Shown here one piece after another: positions 41,966-49,092 of a stretch of DNA of 51,995 nucleotides. The notes below the pieces were generated by a model. It did no database searches. It was not told where the DNA came from and saw nothing but the letters and a program-made list of their open reading frames with translations. Source of the stretch: Spirochaetales bacterium (GTDB lineage Bacteria; Spirochaetota; Spirochaetia; SZUA-6; JAFGRV01). The translations under genes were made by a program, and so were the position numbers. Within the stretch, counting starts at the first letter, position 1; each line of letters opens with the position of its first letter. The stretch lies in assembly GCA_016935735.1 (NCBI GenBank), contig JAFGQK010000048.1, positions 1 to 51,995 of the forward strand, in the 5' to 3' direction.

Positions 41966-43616
41966 ACACAGTGCGCGGCTTAAAAACCCGGACGATTTTA
42001 ATAAAGAGACCTTCAGGAGGACAAAAGGCGGGACCATCTACAGCAGGATCAAAGTGCCGTCTGCCATTCATATAATCTGGGGAAAACTCAAGGGAAAAGA
42101 CGATACGGATGATCCCCCCATTCCCCAGGCACTGCGTTTCCCAATAGAGAAGTGGACAGTAGCACAGGCAAAGAAATGGCTTAAAGACCATAACATCAAA
42201 TACATCCTCTTTGAACCCGCATCCAAATCCAGTGAGTCTGCAGATACGTATCAGGTTAAAAACAAATTTAAGAAAGATGATGCGGAAAAGTACAAAAAGG
42301 GATTGACGGATAAACAGAAGGAGAAATGGGTGAAGGCTGCAAACGAAGCTTTAAACTCATGCATATTAAGCGGCGGAAGCAATATGGAATGTGAGATAGC
42401 AGCGATCAAACATGCAAATGCCCTGTTCAACCGTAACAAAAAGGCATCTGACACACGGTATTTGTCAAAAGACAACACTGTGGAGGTGGAAGGGAAACGA
42501 ATCGTCACCAAATTACGGTTAACCTTAACTGAAGCGGAAGATACGGACGATTACCAGATGATCCTTCCTGTCGGTGCTTTTCATGCCACCTTTTACGGCG
42601 AGATTATCATAACACCCACATTCTGTGAAGCCCTTTATCAAAACTGGAAAGACATGGTCATGGGCAACCGTGAACCTTTTATCGATACCCTTCATGACCG
42701 GGGAAAGGCCAATGGCTGGATTGTTGATCTTGCAGTAAGAACCGACGGCCTTTATGCCAGGATTGAATGGACAAAGATGGGGGAGGAGAATATCCGGGAG
42801 GGATATTTCAAATATTTTTCTTCAGACCTGGGGGAGGTATCGGATATCGACAGCGGTGATCCTGTCTGGCCGGTACTGATTGCAGTTGCCCTCTGTAATA
42901 CCCCTGTCATGAATACCATGCCGAAAGCTCACTTAAGTGAGACGGAAATAGAAAAAATCCTTGCGCATGGCGACGAGGATAATCCGGATAACGACGAGGA
43001 GTCGGAAATGAACAAGGAAGAACTCATTAAACTGGTTATGTCGCTGAGCGAAGAGGAGAAAAAAGAACTTGTTAAAGCTTTGAACATAAGCAATTCCGGT
43101 AAAGCTGATAATCAGACTGGAAAACCGGAGAATAATGATTCAAAGCTTACAGACCAGGGTATAAAAAATGCCCTGCTGGATACTCTATCCGAACTCAGTA
43201 AATTAAGCGAGGGAAAAGGAAAGGAGACCGATGCGGAACTCCTTGAATCAGACCTTCTTCGTACCAAGGTAGATGCCCTGGTAAAAATCAACAAACAGCT
43301 TTCAGAAAAAATCATCTTTATCCAGAAGCGTGATATTGAAAGGCGGAAGAAAGAGGTGATCGGAAAAGCACTTGCCGAGGGGAAAATCGTTCCCAGGGAC
43401 AGGAAGTTCTGGGAAGAAAAGTTTGACACTGATCCCGAAGGCATCACTGAAATACTTGAACGGCAACCCTGTGTCATCACCTATGATGAAGTCGGCACAG
43501 GGGACAGCGGGTATGAACCGTTAAGTATTCCGAAATCGGAACGGCAGCTTATGAAACAGATCGGAATTGATTTCGACGACCTTAAGAAATACGGGAAAGG
43601 AGAAGAGACCGTATGA
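41949..43616 (+). CDS. Mu I-like head protease/scaffold with an added N-terminal domain
   Basis: This 555-aa protein starts in the end of the portal gene (17-base overlap, AAGGAGG site). Residues 1-90 (MPYPNEHSARLKNPDDF, KVPSAIHIIWGKLKGK) form a small domain found in various phage structural proteins. Residues 110-165 include GLTDKQKEKWVKAANEAL...ECEIAAIKHANALFNR, a ChaB-like helical part. From 185 on it resembles the Mu I protease/scaffold (GKANGWIVDLAVRTDGLYARIEWT, YFKYFSSDL). The C-terminal half is an acidic, Lys/Glu-rich helical scaffold. It would guide head assembly and then be cleaved. Confidence 0.78.
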   Translation: MPYPNEHSARLKNPDDFNKETFRRTKGGTIYSRIKVPSAIHIIWGKLKGKDDTDDPPIPQALRFPIEKWTVAQAKKWLKDHNIKYILFEPASKSSESADTYQVKNKFKKDDAEKYKKGLTDKQKEKWVKAANEALNSCILSGGSNMECEIAAIKHANALFNRNKKASDTRYLSKDNTVEVEGKRIVTKLRLTLTEAEDTDDYQMILPVGAFHATFYGEIIITPTFCEALYQNWKDMVMGNREPFIDTLHDRGKANGWIVDLAVRTDGLYARIEWTKMGEENIREGYFKYFSSDLGEVSDIDSGDPVWPVLIAVALCNTPVMNTMPKAHLSETEIEKILAHGDEDNPDNDEESEMNKEELIKLVMSLSEEEKKELVKALNISNSGKADNQTGKPENNDSKLTDQGIKNALLDTLSELSKLSEGKGKETDAELLESDLLRTKVDALVKINKQLSEKIIFIQKRDIERRKKEVIGKALAEGKIVPRDRKFWEEKFDTDPEGITEILERQPCVITYDEVGTGDSGYEPLSIPKSERQLMKQIGIDFDDLKKYGKGEETV

Positions 43617-44032
43617 GTGCATTAACAGAATCAAGAGAACTGGAATACAAAGGCGATATTCAAAGGCTGGATATCGAGACGGCCGGTGATGCCACCTACT
43701 ACAAAGGCGGGATGCTGGTCATCTCCGGGGGATACCTGGACAAACCGGCAGACGTAGCAGACCAGGTCCCGGTGGGTGTCTGTTCCGGTGTCCAGGGAAA
43801 AGCAAAGGTTGTGGCATCAGGCGATCATGACAAACTCACCGTGGACCGGGGACTAATCTGGATTCCCCATTCCGGTGCGGACCAGGCTGATGTGGGGACC
43901 CTGAAATACTTAGGCGATGACGGAGATGTGGTGGATGCACCGGGAACCAACCGCAACTGGGCTGTCCCGTGTCTGGGCTGGAACCAGGGCAGCCTGCTCC
44001 TTGATTTTGCCAATCCCGTGAAAACCGCATAA
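43613..44032 (+). CDS. Probable head decoration protein
   Basis: This 139-aa protein has Gly/Asp/Val-rich beta strands (ATYYKGGMLVISGGYL, VPVGVCSGVQGKAKVV, GLIWIPHSGADQADVG) like the DUF2190-type capsid decoration proteins that lie between the scaffold and major head genes. It starts in an ATGA overlap with the protease gene and ends 13 bases before the major head gene. The role is inferred from size, beta content and position. Confidence 0.65.
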   Translation: MSALTESRELEYKGDIQRLDIETAGDATYYKGGMLVISGGYLDKPADVADQVPVGVCSGVQGKAKVVASGDHDKLTVDRGLIWIPHSGADQADVGTLKYLGDDGDVVDAPGTNRNWAVPCLGWNQGSLLLDFANPVKTA

Positions 44033-44045
44033 GGAGGGGAAACGA

Positions 44046-44936
44046 ATGATAGTAAGTACAATTGCATTAGAAAGGTACCTTAATACCCTTTTCAATAAAA
44101 CAATGGTCATCTTAAGTAAACAGATGGGAGCAGCCGGTCTGCTTTCACTGGTTACCGATGTTCCGTCAACAAAATCAGAAGAACGGTACGGCTGGCTGGG
44201 TGACCTTCCGGTGGTAAAGGAATGGCTGTCTGACAAAGATTATGCCGGACTGAAAGATTATGATTATACCATTAAAAATAAGGACTGGTACAATGCCATC
44301 GGTATTGACCGGAACGAACTTGATGACGACCAGATGGGTATGATCAAGCCCCGGATCGAGTCCATGGTGGCAGCCATGCAGAACTTCAAGGCCGATCTCA
44401 TCGCACAGCTGATTGAATACGGGGAGACAAACAAGGCATATGACGGCCAGTCGTTTTTCGGCAACAGAACGGATAACGACAACCTCCTGGCAGGCAGCGG
44501 TATCACACTGGACAACCTGAAAGCTGATCTCACCACAGCAAGGGCAGCCATGATGCGGTTCAAGTCCGATACCTCAAAGGTGCTGCGGCTCACTCTTGAT
44601 ACCATCGTGTGTCCCCCGGAACTGGAAGAACCCTTTCTGGAACTCGTTACCTCTGCAACCATACCCGGTGTTGCCGGCGGAAATGTTTCCAATCCTTTCA
44701 AGACCTGGATCAAAAATGTGGTCGCTGAACCGACGCTCACGGATACAGGGGACTGGTACGGGTTCTGCACAACCTTTCCGCTGAAACCCTTTTTCTATCA
44801 GAACAGAAAAGAACCTGTCCCCGTACTGGACGACACCCAGGTAAAACGGAACAGGGTGCTTGGCTACTCCGTCGAGATGAGGGGAAATGCCGGTTACGGG
44901 TTCTACCAGATGGCCATCAAGGTAATCAATACATAA
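44046..44936 (+). CDS. Mu T-like major head protein
   Basis: This 296-aa protein fits the Mu-like major head subunit family (gpT): ALERYLNTLFNKTMVI, WLGDLPVVKEWLSDK, DYDYTIKNKDWYNAIGIDRNELDDDQMGMI, GQSFFGNR and MRFKSDTSKVLRLTLDTIVCPPELE. It forms the capsid shell. AAGGAGG precedes the ATG by a standard distance. Placed after protease/scaffold and decoration genes, as in Mu-type head modules. Confidence 0.9.
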   Translation: MIVSTIALERYLNTLFNKTMVILSKQMGAAGLLSLVTDVPSTKSEERYGWLGDLPVVKEWLSDKDYAGLKDYDYTIKNKDWYNAIGIDRNELDDDQMGMIKPRIESMVAAMQNFKADLIAQLIEYGETNKAYDGQSFFGNRTDNDNLLAGSGITLDNLKADLTTARAAMMRFKSDTSKVLRLTLDTIVCPPELEEPFLELVTSATIPGVAGGNVSNPFKTWIKNVVAEPTLTDTGDWYGFCTTFPLKPFFYQNRKEPVPVLDDTQVKRNRVLGYSVEMRGNAGYGFYQMAIKVINT

Positions 44937-44947
44937 GGAGTACAGAT

Positions 44948-45136
44948 ATGACTGAAAGAAAACGTGTGAAAGTAAAGTATATAAACTCCGGGTTTGAAAC
45001 GGAATACTATGAGGATGTGGCGGAAAAGCTTAAGAAAAAGGGAAAGATCATGATCCTGAAACAGGAAACAGTTAAATCCGACAGGAAAAAACCGGCTGAG
45101 AAGAAAGATAAGCCGGAGGATGGGGATGAGAAATAA
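44948..45136 (+). CDS. Small charged protein between head genes
   Basis: This 62-aa protein starts at ATG 44948 with AAGGAG before it. The N-terminus ERKRVKVKYINSGFETEYYEDVAEKL is followed by a Lys/Asp/Glu-rich low-complexity tail (KPAEKKDKPEDGDE). No family is certain. Small proteins of this type in head-tail modules may assist connector assembly. Confidence 0.65.
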   Translation: MTERKRVKVKYINSGFETEYYEDVAEKLKKKGKIMILKQETVKSDRKKPAEKKDKPEDGDEK

Positions 45137-45148
45137 TCCGGGTGACAA

Positions 45149-45550
45149 ATGTACTGTGATATAAGCGATGTACAGAAACGGATACAGCATATAACCTTTT
45201 CACCCACGTCCCGGCCGTCAGATACGGATATTACTGATTTCTGTGAAGTGATAAGCGAAGAGATGGACGGGAAAATGCAGGCAGTCGGTATTGTCCTGCC
45301 GGTTACGGATCCGTCAAAGCTTAAAATCTTAAAGAAAATCGCTATCGACGGTGTGGCGGCCCAGGTGTACCGGTCAGTGGAGATGGAGTCGGATATTGCA
45401 GAAGTGTATCAGGACCTTTATGAGAAAGCCATGAAACAGATAATGGAAAGACCGGCCATCATCTCTCAAAGCAATACAGCACAGACCGGCGTCTCATATT
45501 TTAAGGATACATCTGAGAGGCATTTCAAGCGGGAGGAGAAAGATTGGTAA
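45149..45550 (+). CDS. Probable head-tail connector (DUF1320/gp36 type)
   Basis: This 133-aa protein (MYCDISDVQKRIQHITFSPT...) is mostly helical, with EVISEEMDGKMQAVG and IAIDGVAAQVYRSVEME, the kind of pattern seen in Mu gp36-like/DUF1320 adaptors that bind the portal. The C-terminal tail carries SYFKDTSERHFKRE. It ends in a 7-base overlap with the next gene. Family assignment is by pattern and position, not by a diagnostic motif. Confidence 0.62.
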   Translation: MYCDISDVQKRIQHITFSPTSRPSDTDITDFCEVISEEMDGKMQAVGIVLPVTDPSKLKILKKIAIDGVAAQVYRSVEMESDIAEVYQDLYEKAMKQIMERPAIISQSNTAQTGVSYFKDTSERHFKREEKDW

Positions 45551-46050
45551 CAGCAGGTATAAAGATAATCGAGGATCAGCGGTATATCCGGGCTTTCAAC
45601 AGAATCGGGGTTGAAATCCGGGATTTCAGTATTCCCTTTTCCTTTATCTATGAAGATTTCAAGCAGACCGAAAAGCAGATATTTGAAAGCGAGGGATTGC
45701 CTGAAAGATTTCTGCCCCTTTCACCCAGATACAGACGCTGGAAGGAACAGCATTATCCCGGACGAAAAATCATGCAGCTTACCAGGAGACTCATAGAGTC
45801 GCTCGTAAGTGTTTCTGCCGACACGATTATGGAGATCAAAAGAAGCAGTGCAGCATTCGGAACCAGAACACCATATGCTCACAGGCATCAGATGGGAACC
45901 TTCGGCATGCCGCAGCGGAAGATTGTACAGATCACGGAAGAGGTGAAAAGACGGTGGGACAAGATCGTCCACCGGTGGGTGATGCGGCTGTTTGATAAAT
46001 ACGGGATCACTACTTATGAAGAGTATATCTCTTTCGGGGGATTTTTATGA
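45544..46050 (+). CDS. Mu gpG-like virion morphogenesis protein
   Basis: This 168-aa protein starts at TTG 45544. The segments RRWKEQHYPGRKIMQLTRRLIESL, AFGTRTPYAHRHQMG and MPQRKIVQITEEVK are typical of the phage virion morphogenesis family (Mu gpG, PF05069), which contributes to head-tail joining. It overlaps both neighbours by a few bases, consistent with an ordered assembly operon. Confidence 0.85.
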   Translation: MVTAGIKIIEDQRYIRAFNRIGVEIRDFSIPFSFIYEDFKQTEKQIFESEGLPERFLPLSPRYRRWKEQHYPGRKIMQLTRRLIESLVSVSADTIMEIKRSSAAFGTRTPYAHRHQMGTFGMPQRKIVQITEEVKRRWDKIVHRWVMRLFDKYGITTYEEYISFGGFL

Positions 46051-46505
46051 TCTATGCACTTAAAGGAGTAAAAGCACATTTTGATTCGGTTCTGGACGGG
46101 ATACTGATCACAATTGAAAGCGAAGAAAGTATCTCGATACCCCGGTGGAAGGTTATGGAGTACACCGAGATTCTGAACCGGCAGACACCTGCAATTGAAA
46201 TACTGCCGGGAAAAACCATACCCGATTACAGCGACGAAGAAGGTCCCCTGGAAGAACCCTGGGATTATCATTACCTGGAAATTTACATCACCATGTCCGG
46301 TTCCGACACAAAAGAAATCGAGGAAAACCTGCTCTGGTACAGGGAGAGTATCAGAAGGGCTGTGAAAACCGACGGCACATTCGGGAACAGGTTCAACCGG
46401 GTAAGGCTGAAAGAGGCTGATTACAGTCCTATGGTGAAAAACCAGAAAGACGGGAAAATCTACCAGGTACTTACTCAAGGAATTGAGGTGCGTGTATACC
46501 GGTAA
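46047..46505 (+). CDS. Probable tail terminator / head-tail joining protein
   Basis: This 152-aa protein (MIYALKGVKAHFDSVLDGIL...) lies between the gpG-like gene and the tail tube gene, where phages encode tail-completion proteins. It has mixed alpha-beta content, e.g. YHYLEIYITMSGSDTKEIEENL and YQVLTQGIEVRVYR, consistent with the terminator fold. No diagnostic motif is seen. It starts in an ATGA overlap with the preceding gene. Confidence 0.6.
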   Translation: MIYALKGVKAHFDSVLDGILITIESEESISIPRWKVMEYTEILNRQTPAIEILPGKTIPDYSDEEGPLEEPWDYHYLEIYITMSGSDTKEIEENLLWYRESIRRAVKTDGTFGNRFNRVRLKEADYSPMVKNQKDGKIYQVLTQGIEVRVYR

Positions 46506-46533
46506 ACCTTAAAGAATAAGGAGGAATAAACTT

Positions 46534-48189
46534 GTGGCAAGCACAAATCAGATAAAAGTAACAATCGGCGGACCGGAGAGTGTGCCCGGAGTTGCATCCG
46601 CATGTGAGTTTGTCATTCCCTTGCGTGCCGTGGCTGAATTGAACCGGTCTGCGGAAAGGGCCGAGGATCCGGCTATTATTGGTCGGAATATGTCATCAGG
46701 TGAATACCTCATGGCAGATAATGTGGGAGGCGGGATCCCTCTTACCCCCAGACCCTGCGGGGGGTACGGGAAACTGATTAAAAGCCTCCTGGGCAAGGAG
46801 CAGATAAAGCAGGGGTATCAGGAATGCGGTATGACCGGTTTAACCGGGGCAACAGATACCGGGCTGTCTGCTTCAAATACCTATTACTTTAAAATGAATG
46901 TGGATGGATCAGGGGAGCAGGAATACAATATCTCCACCGGGGCAGGTCCCACTATTACCTACAGTGACCTCTTGACATTACTTGCCGCCTGCATGGCTGC
47001 AAATACTGTGAACGCCGAATGGAACCTCTGGGCGGGAGATTTACGGGCCACCTCAATGAGCAATTCATCTCCTTCGACAATCGCACTTGCATCCGGTACT
47101 ACGGGAACCGATCTGTTTTCATCGTTAACCGGCTTTACGGCCTTTGACAGTGCAGTAGACGGTGCACCCATGCAGACAGCAGGATGTATAAGAATCAGGT
47201 ACAAGGGATCAGATGCAAGCTGCAGACTCCAAACCAATGGGGCGGACAATACGTTAGCTTCATCATCCGGGGCAAAGGGATCGGAAACTCCGGACAGCAA
47301 TTTCGGTTCAGGCGGGATAATCGATTTTGATCTGGGGTCCTATGATACTCTGGGTGAGGTTGTCACGGAGATAGACGGTTATACGGATTATGACTGTGAA
47401 AAACTTTTTGGAATCGACAGTCTGGATCTTACCTCAAATACCGTAGAACACAGTGTTATAGTACAGGGAAGCCGAATATGGGCCTATATCTTTTTCGAAT
47501 CCGCGGCATCCGGAGTATACAAACATACCTTCCTGTATAACATAAGCACGGAAGAACTTCCCACCTATTCCATTCAGAAAGACGGTTACCAGGATAATTT
47601 TCTCTATACAGGGTGTGTGGTAAACACCCTCTCCCTGTCAGCGGCATTGAAAGGCATGGCAGAAGGAGATGTGGATATCCTGGGGTTTACGGAGGCAGGA
47701 AGCCAGACAGCATCGAAACTGGCCCTGGAAGATGTTGATCCCATGATTTTTCATAAAGGGAGTATGAGTTTAGGTTCAAAAGAATATACCTATGTGAGAA
47801 ACATAAGTGTGGAGTTCAACAACAACCACAATGCCGAAGGATACGGACAGGGGTCTACATCCAGACAGTATCACCAGAAAGGATTATTCGAAGGCTCGGG
47901 AGAAGTCCAGGTAAGACTTGACGCTGATTCCTATGCAGAACGGGCAAAGGTCTTTTCAAACGACCTTATCTCTTTGTCTTTTTACTTTAAAGGGAAAAAC
48001 ATATTCACCGATATCCCGGAACTCTGTCTTGTAGAACTTCCGTATTGCAATATCCAGGAGTTCGGGTTTACCGAGAATGCAGGAGTGTTTGATGCCTCGA
48101 TAAGTTATAAAGTGCTGTATCCCAAAGGCATTATTTATAACAACCCGGTCAGGATAACGTTACTCACCCCGGATTCTGAAATCTATTAA
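46534..48189 (+). CDS. Tail tube / major tail protein with large insert domain
   Basis: This 551-aa protein starts at GTG 46534 after AAGGAGG. The opening IKVTIGGPESVPGVASACEFVIPLRAVAELNR and the closing part (NISVEFNNNHNAEGYGQGS, GSGEVQVRLDADSYAERAKVFSNDLISL, CNIQEFGFTENAGVFDASISYKV) look like tail tube proteins. The middle 200 residues are Ser/Thr/Gly-rich (NTYYFKMNVDGSGEQEYN, DLTSNTVEHSVIVQGSRIW) and seem to be an added beta domain on the tube surface. Usual tube proteins are 150-300 residues, so this one is long. It probably forms the tube of a non-contractile tail, as no sheath gene is seen before it. Confidence 0.72.
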   Translation: MASTNQIKVTIGGPESVPGVASACEFVIPLRAVAELNRSAERAEDPAIIGRNMSSGEYLMADNVGGGIPLTPRPCGGYGKLIKSLLGKEQIKQGYQECGMTGLTGATDTGLSASNTYYFKMNVDGSGEQEYNISTGAGPTITYSDLLTLLAACMAANTVNAEWNLWAGDLRATSMSNSSPSTIALASGTTGTDLFSSLTGFTAFDSAVDGAPMQTAGCIRIRYKGSDASCRLQTNGADNTLASSSGAKGSETPDSNFGSGGIIDFDLGSYDTLGEVVTEIDGYTDYDCEKLFGIDSLDLTSNTVEHSVIVQGSRIWAYIFFESAASGVYKHTFLYNISTEELPTYSIQKDGYQDNFLYTGCVVNTLSLSAALKGMAEGDVDILGFTEAGSQTASKLALEDVDPMIFHKGSMSLGSKEYTYVRNISVEFNNNHNAEGYGQGSTSRQYHQKGLFEGSGEVQVRLDADSYAERAKVFSNDLISLSFYFKGKNIFTDIPELCLVELPYCNIQEFGFTENAGVFDASISYKVLYPKGIIYNNPVRITLLTPDSEIY

Positions 48190-48199
48190 TAAGGAGATC

Positions 48200-48745
48200 A
48201 TGATGGCAGGAAAATCTTTTAATAAACTTGGCTGGAAACAGCGTGTTGTCACCAAGACCGTTGGAGGTAAGGTAGAACTCGAATGCATGGATAACGAATA
48301 CTGGATTAAACCTAAAAAATTGTCCATCGATGCCATGCAGCAGATCATGGCTTACAATAAAATCGAATTATCGGATGAAGAGTTGAAGAGTGAAGATATC
48401 GATAAAATTGAAGAAAAGGTAAAAGAAAAAATCAGTCAGTCAAAAACAAATGCCTGGGATAAAAATCTCATCGAAATGATGAAGGTCGCCTTTATAAACG
48501 GGGTACATGACCATAACTTCGATGAACCGGTATACCAGCTGGATGATAAGAGAAATGTAAAGACGGACAAAAAAGGTGAACCCCTTGTTGTTACGGATGA
48601 TGCCGGCAATCCGGTGATGCGGAAATGTGAGTGGAATGAAGAATTATACGATCAGATGAAGGACTTTTCTTCAGCTGTTTTCGAGATTTATTCGATCGTC
48701 ATGCAGTTCAACCGTCCTCCAAAAAAAAAGAAATCCGGGAAATAA
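48200..48745 (+). CDS. Tail assembly chaperone, upstream frame (gpG-like)
   Basis: This 181-aa protein (ATG 48200 or 48203, GGAG site) follows the tail tube gene and precedes the tape measure, the position of lambda G. It contains VELECMDNEYWIKPKKLSIDAMQQIM, a helical middle and FSSAVFEIYSIVMQFNRPPKKKK. Just before its stop is a slippery A9-G run, so a share of ribosomes should shift to the next frame and make a longer form ending at 49092. Both forms would chaperone tape-measure and tube assembly. Confidence 0.8.
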   Translation: MMAGKSFNKLGWKQRVVTKTVGGKVELECMDNEYWIKPKKLSIDAMQQIMAYNKIELSDEELKSEDIDKIEEKVKEKISQSKTNAWDKNLIEMMKVAFINGVHDHNFDEPVYQLDDKRNVKTDKKGEPLVVTDDAGNPVMRKCEWNEELYDQMKDFSSAVFEIYSIVMQFNRPPKKKKSGK

Positions 48746-48770
48746 ATGATGTCGTTGAATGGATTTTCCG
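48724..48770 (+). other. Programmed -1 frameshift signal (A_AAA_AAG plus stem-loop)
   Basis: Reading in the chaperone frame, the heptamer A_AAA_AAG is at 48724-48730, identical to the E. coli dnaX slippery site. Five bases later CGGGAAAT (48736-48743) can pair with ATTTTCCG (48763-48770), an 8-bp stem with one G-U pair and a 19-base loop. The zero frame stops at 48743-48745, and the -1 frame stays open to 49092 without any usual start codon near its beginning. Slippery site, spacer and stem have the textbook layout. Confidence 0.82.
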
Positions 48771-49092
48771 AAAGGTTGAGTTTAAACCCGGTGAGGTCCT
48801 GCCCGACGGCCAGGTCCCTTACCTTCTGATCAGAAAATGGTCGCCCTTTGTTGAAGACTGCATCCTCCTCCTGGATTCAGACGGTGCTTTCCGTCACTGG
48901 AAATATCCCGGATCATATTCCGAACAACCCTGGATAGATATCCAATTCTACAAAGTTATACGGGGAAGGTGGATCGAGTTAAGAAACAAGGAGATTGAAT
49001 CAAAAATACCTAAATCAGGAGCAGCCATAAAATCCGGTAAACGGTTTCGGAAGCCTTCATTCAGACGGCGGGGAAAAATCAGGTGGCGATAA
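48730..49092 (+). CDS. Tail assembly chaperone, frameshift extension (gpT-like)
   Basis: This -1 frame part begins with the codon after slippage (EIREINDVVEWIFRKVEF) and adds 120 residues before TAA at 49090-49092. It has no ATG, GTG or TTG near its start, so it is only made as a fusion to the upstream chaperone (about 297 residues in all). It contains VPYLLIRKWSPFVEDCILLL, a Trp/Pro-rich middle, and a basic tail with KRFRKPSFRRRGKIRWR that overlaps the tape-measure start by 10 bases. Such G-T fusions recruit the tape measure during tail assembly in lambda-like phages. Confidence 0.8.
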   Translation, partial: EIREINDVVEWIFRKVEFKPGEVLPDGQVPYLLIRKWSPFVEDCILLLDSDGAFRHWKYPGSYSEQPWIDIQFYKVIRGRWIELRNKEIESKIPKSGAAIKSGKRFRKPSFRRRGKIRWR

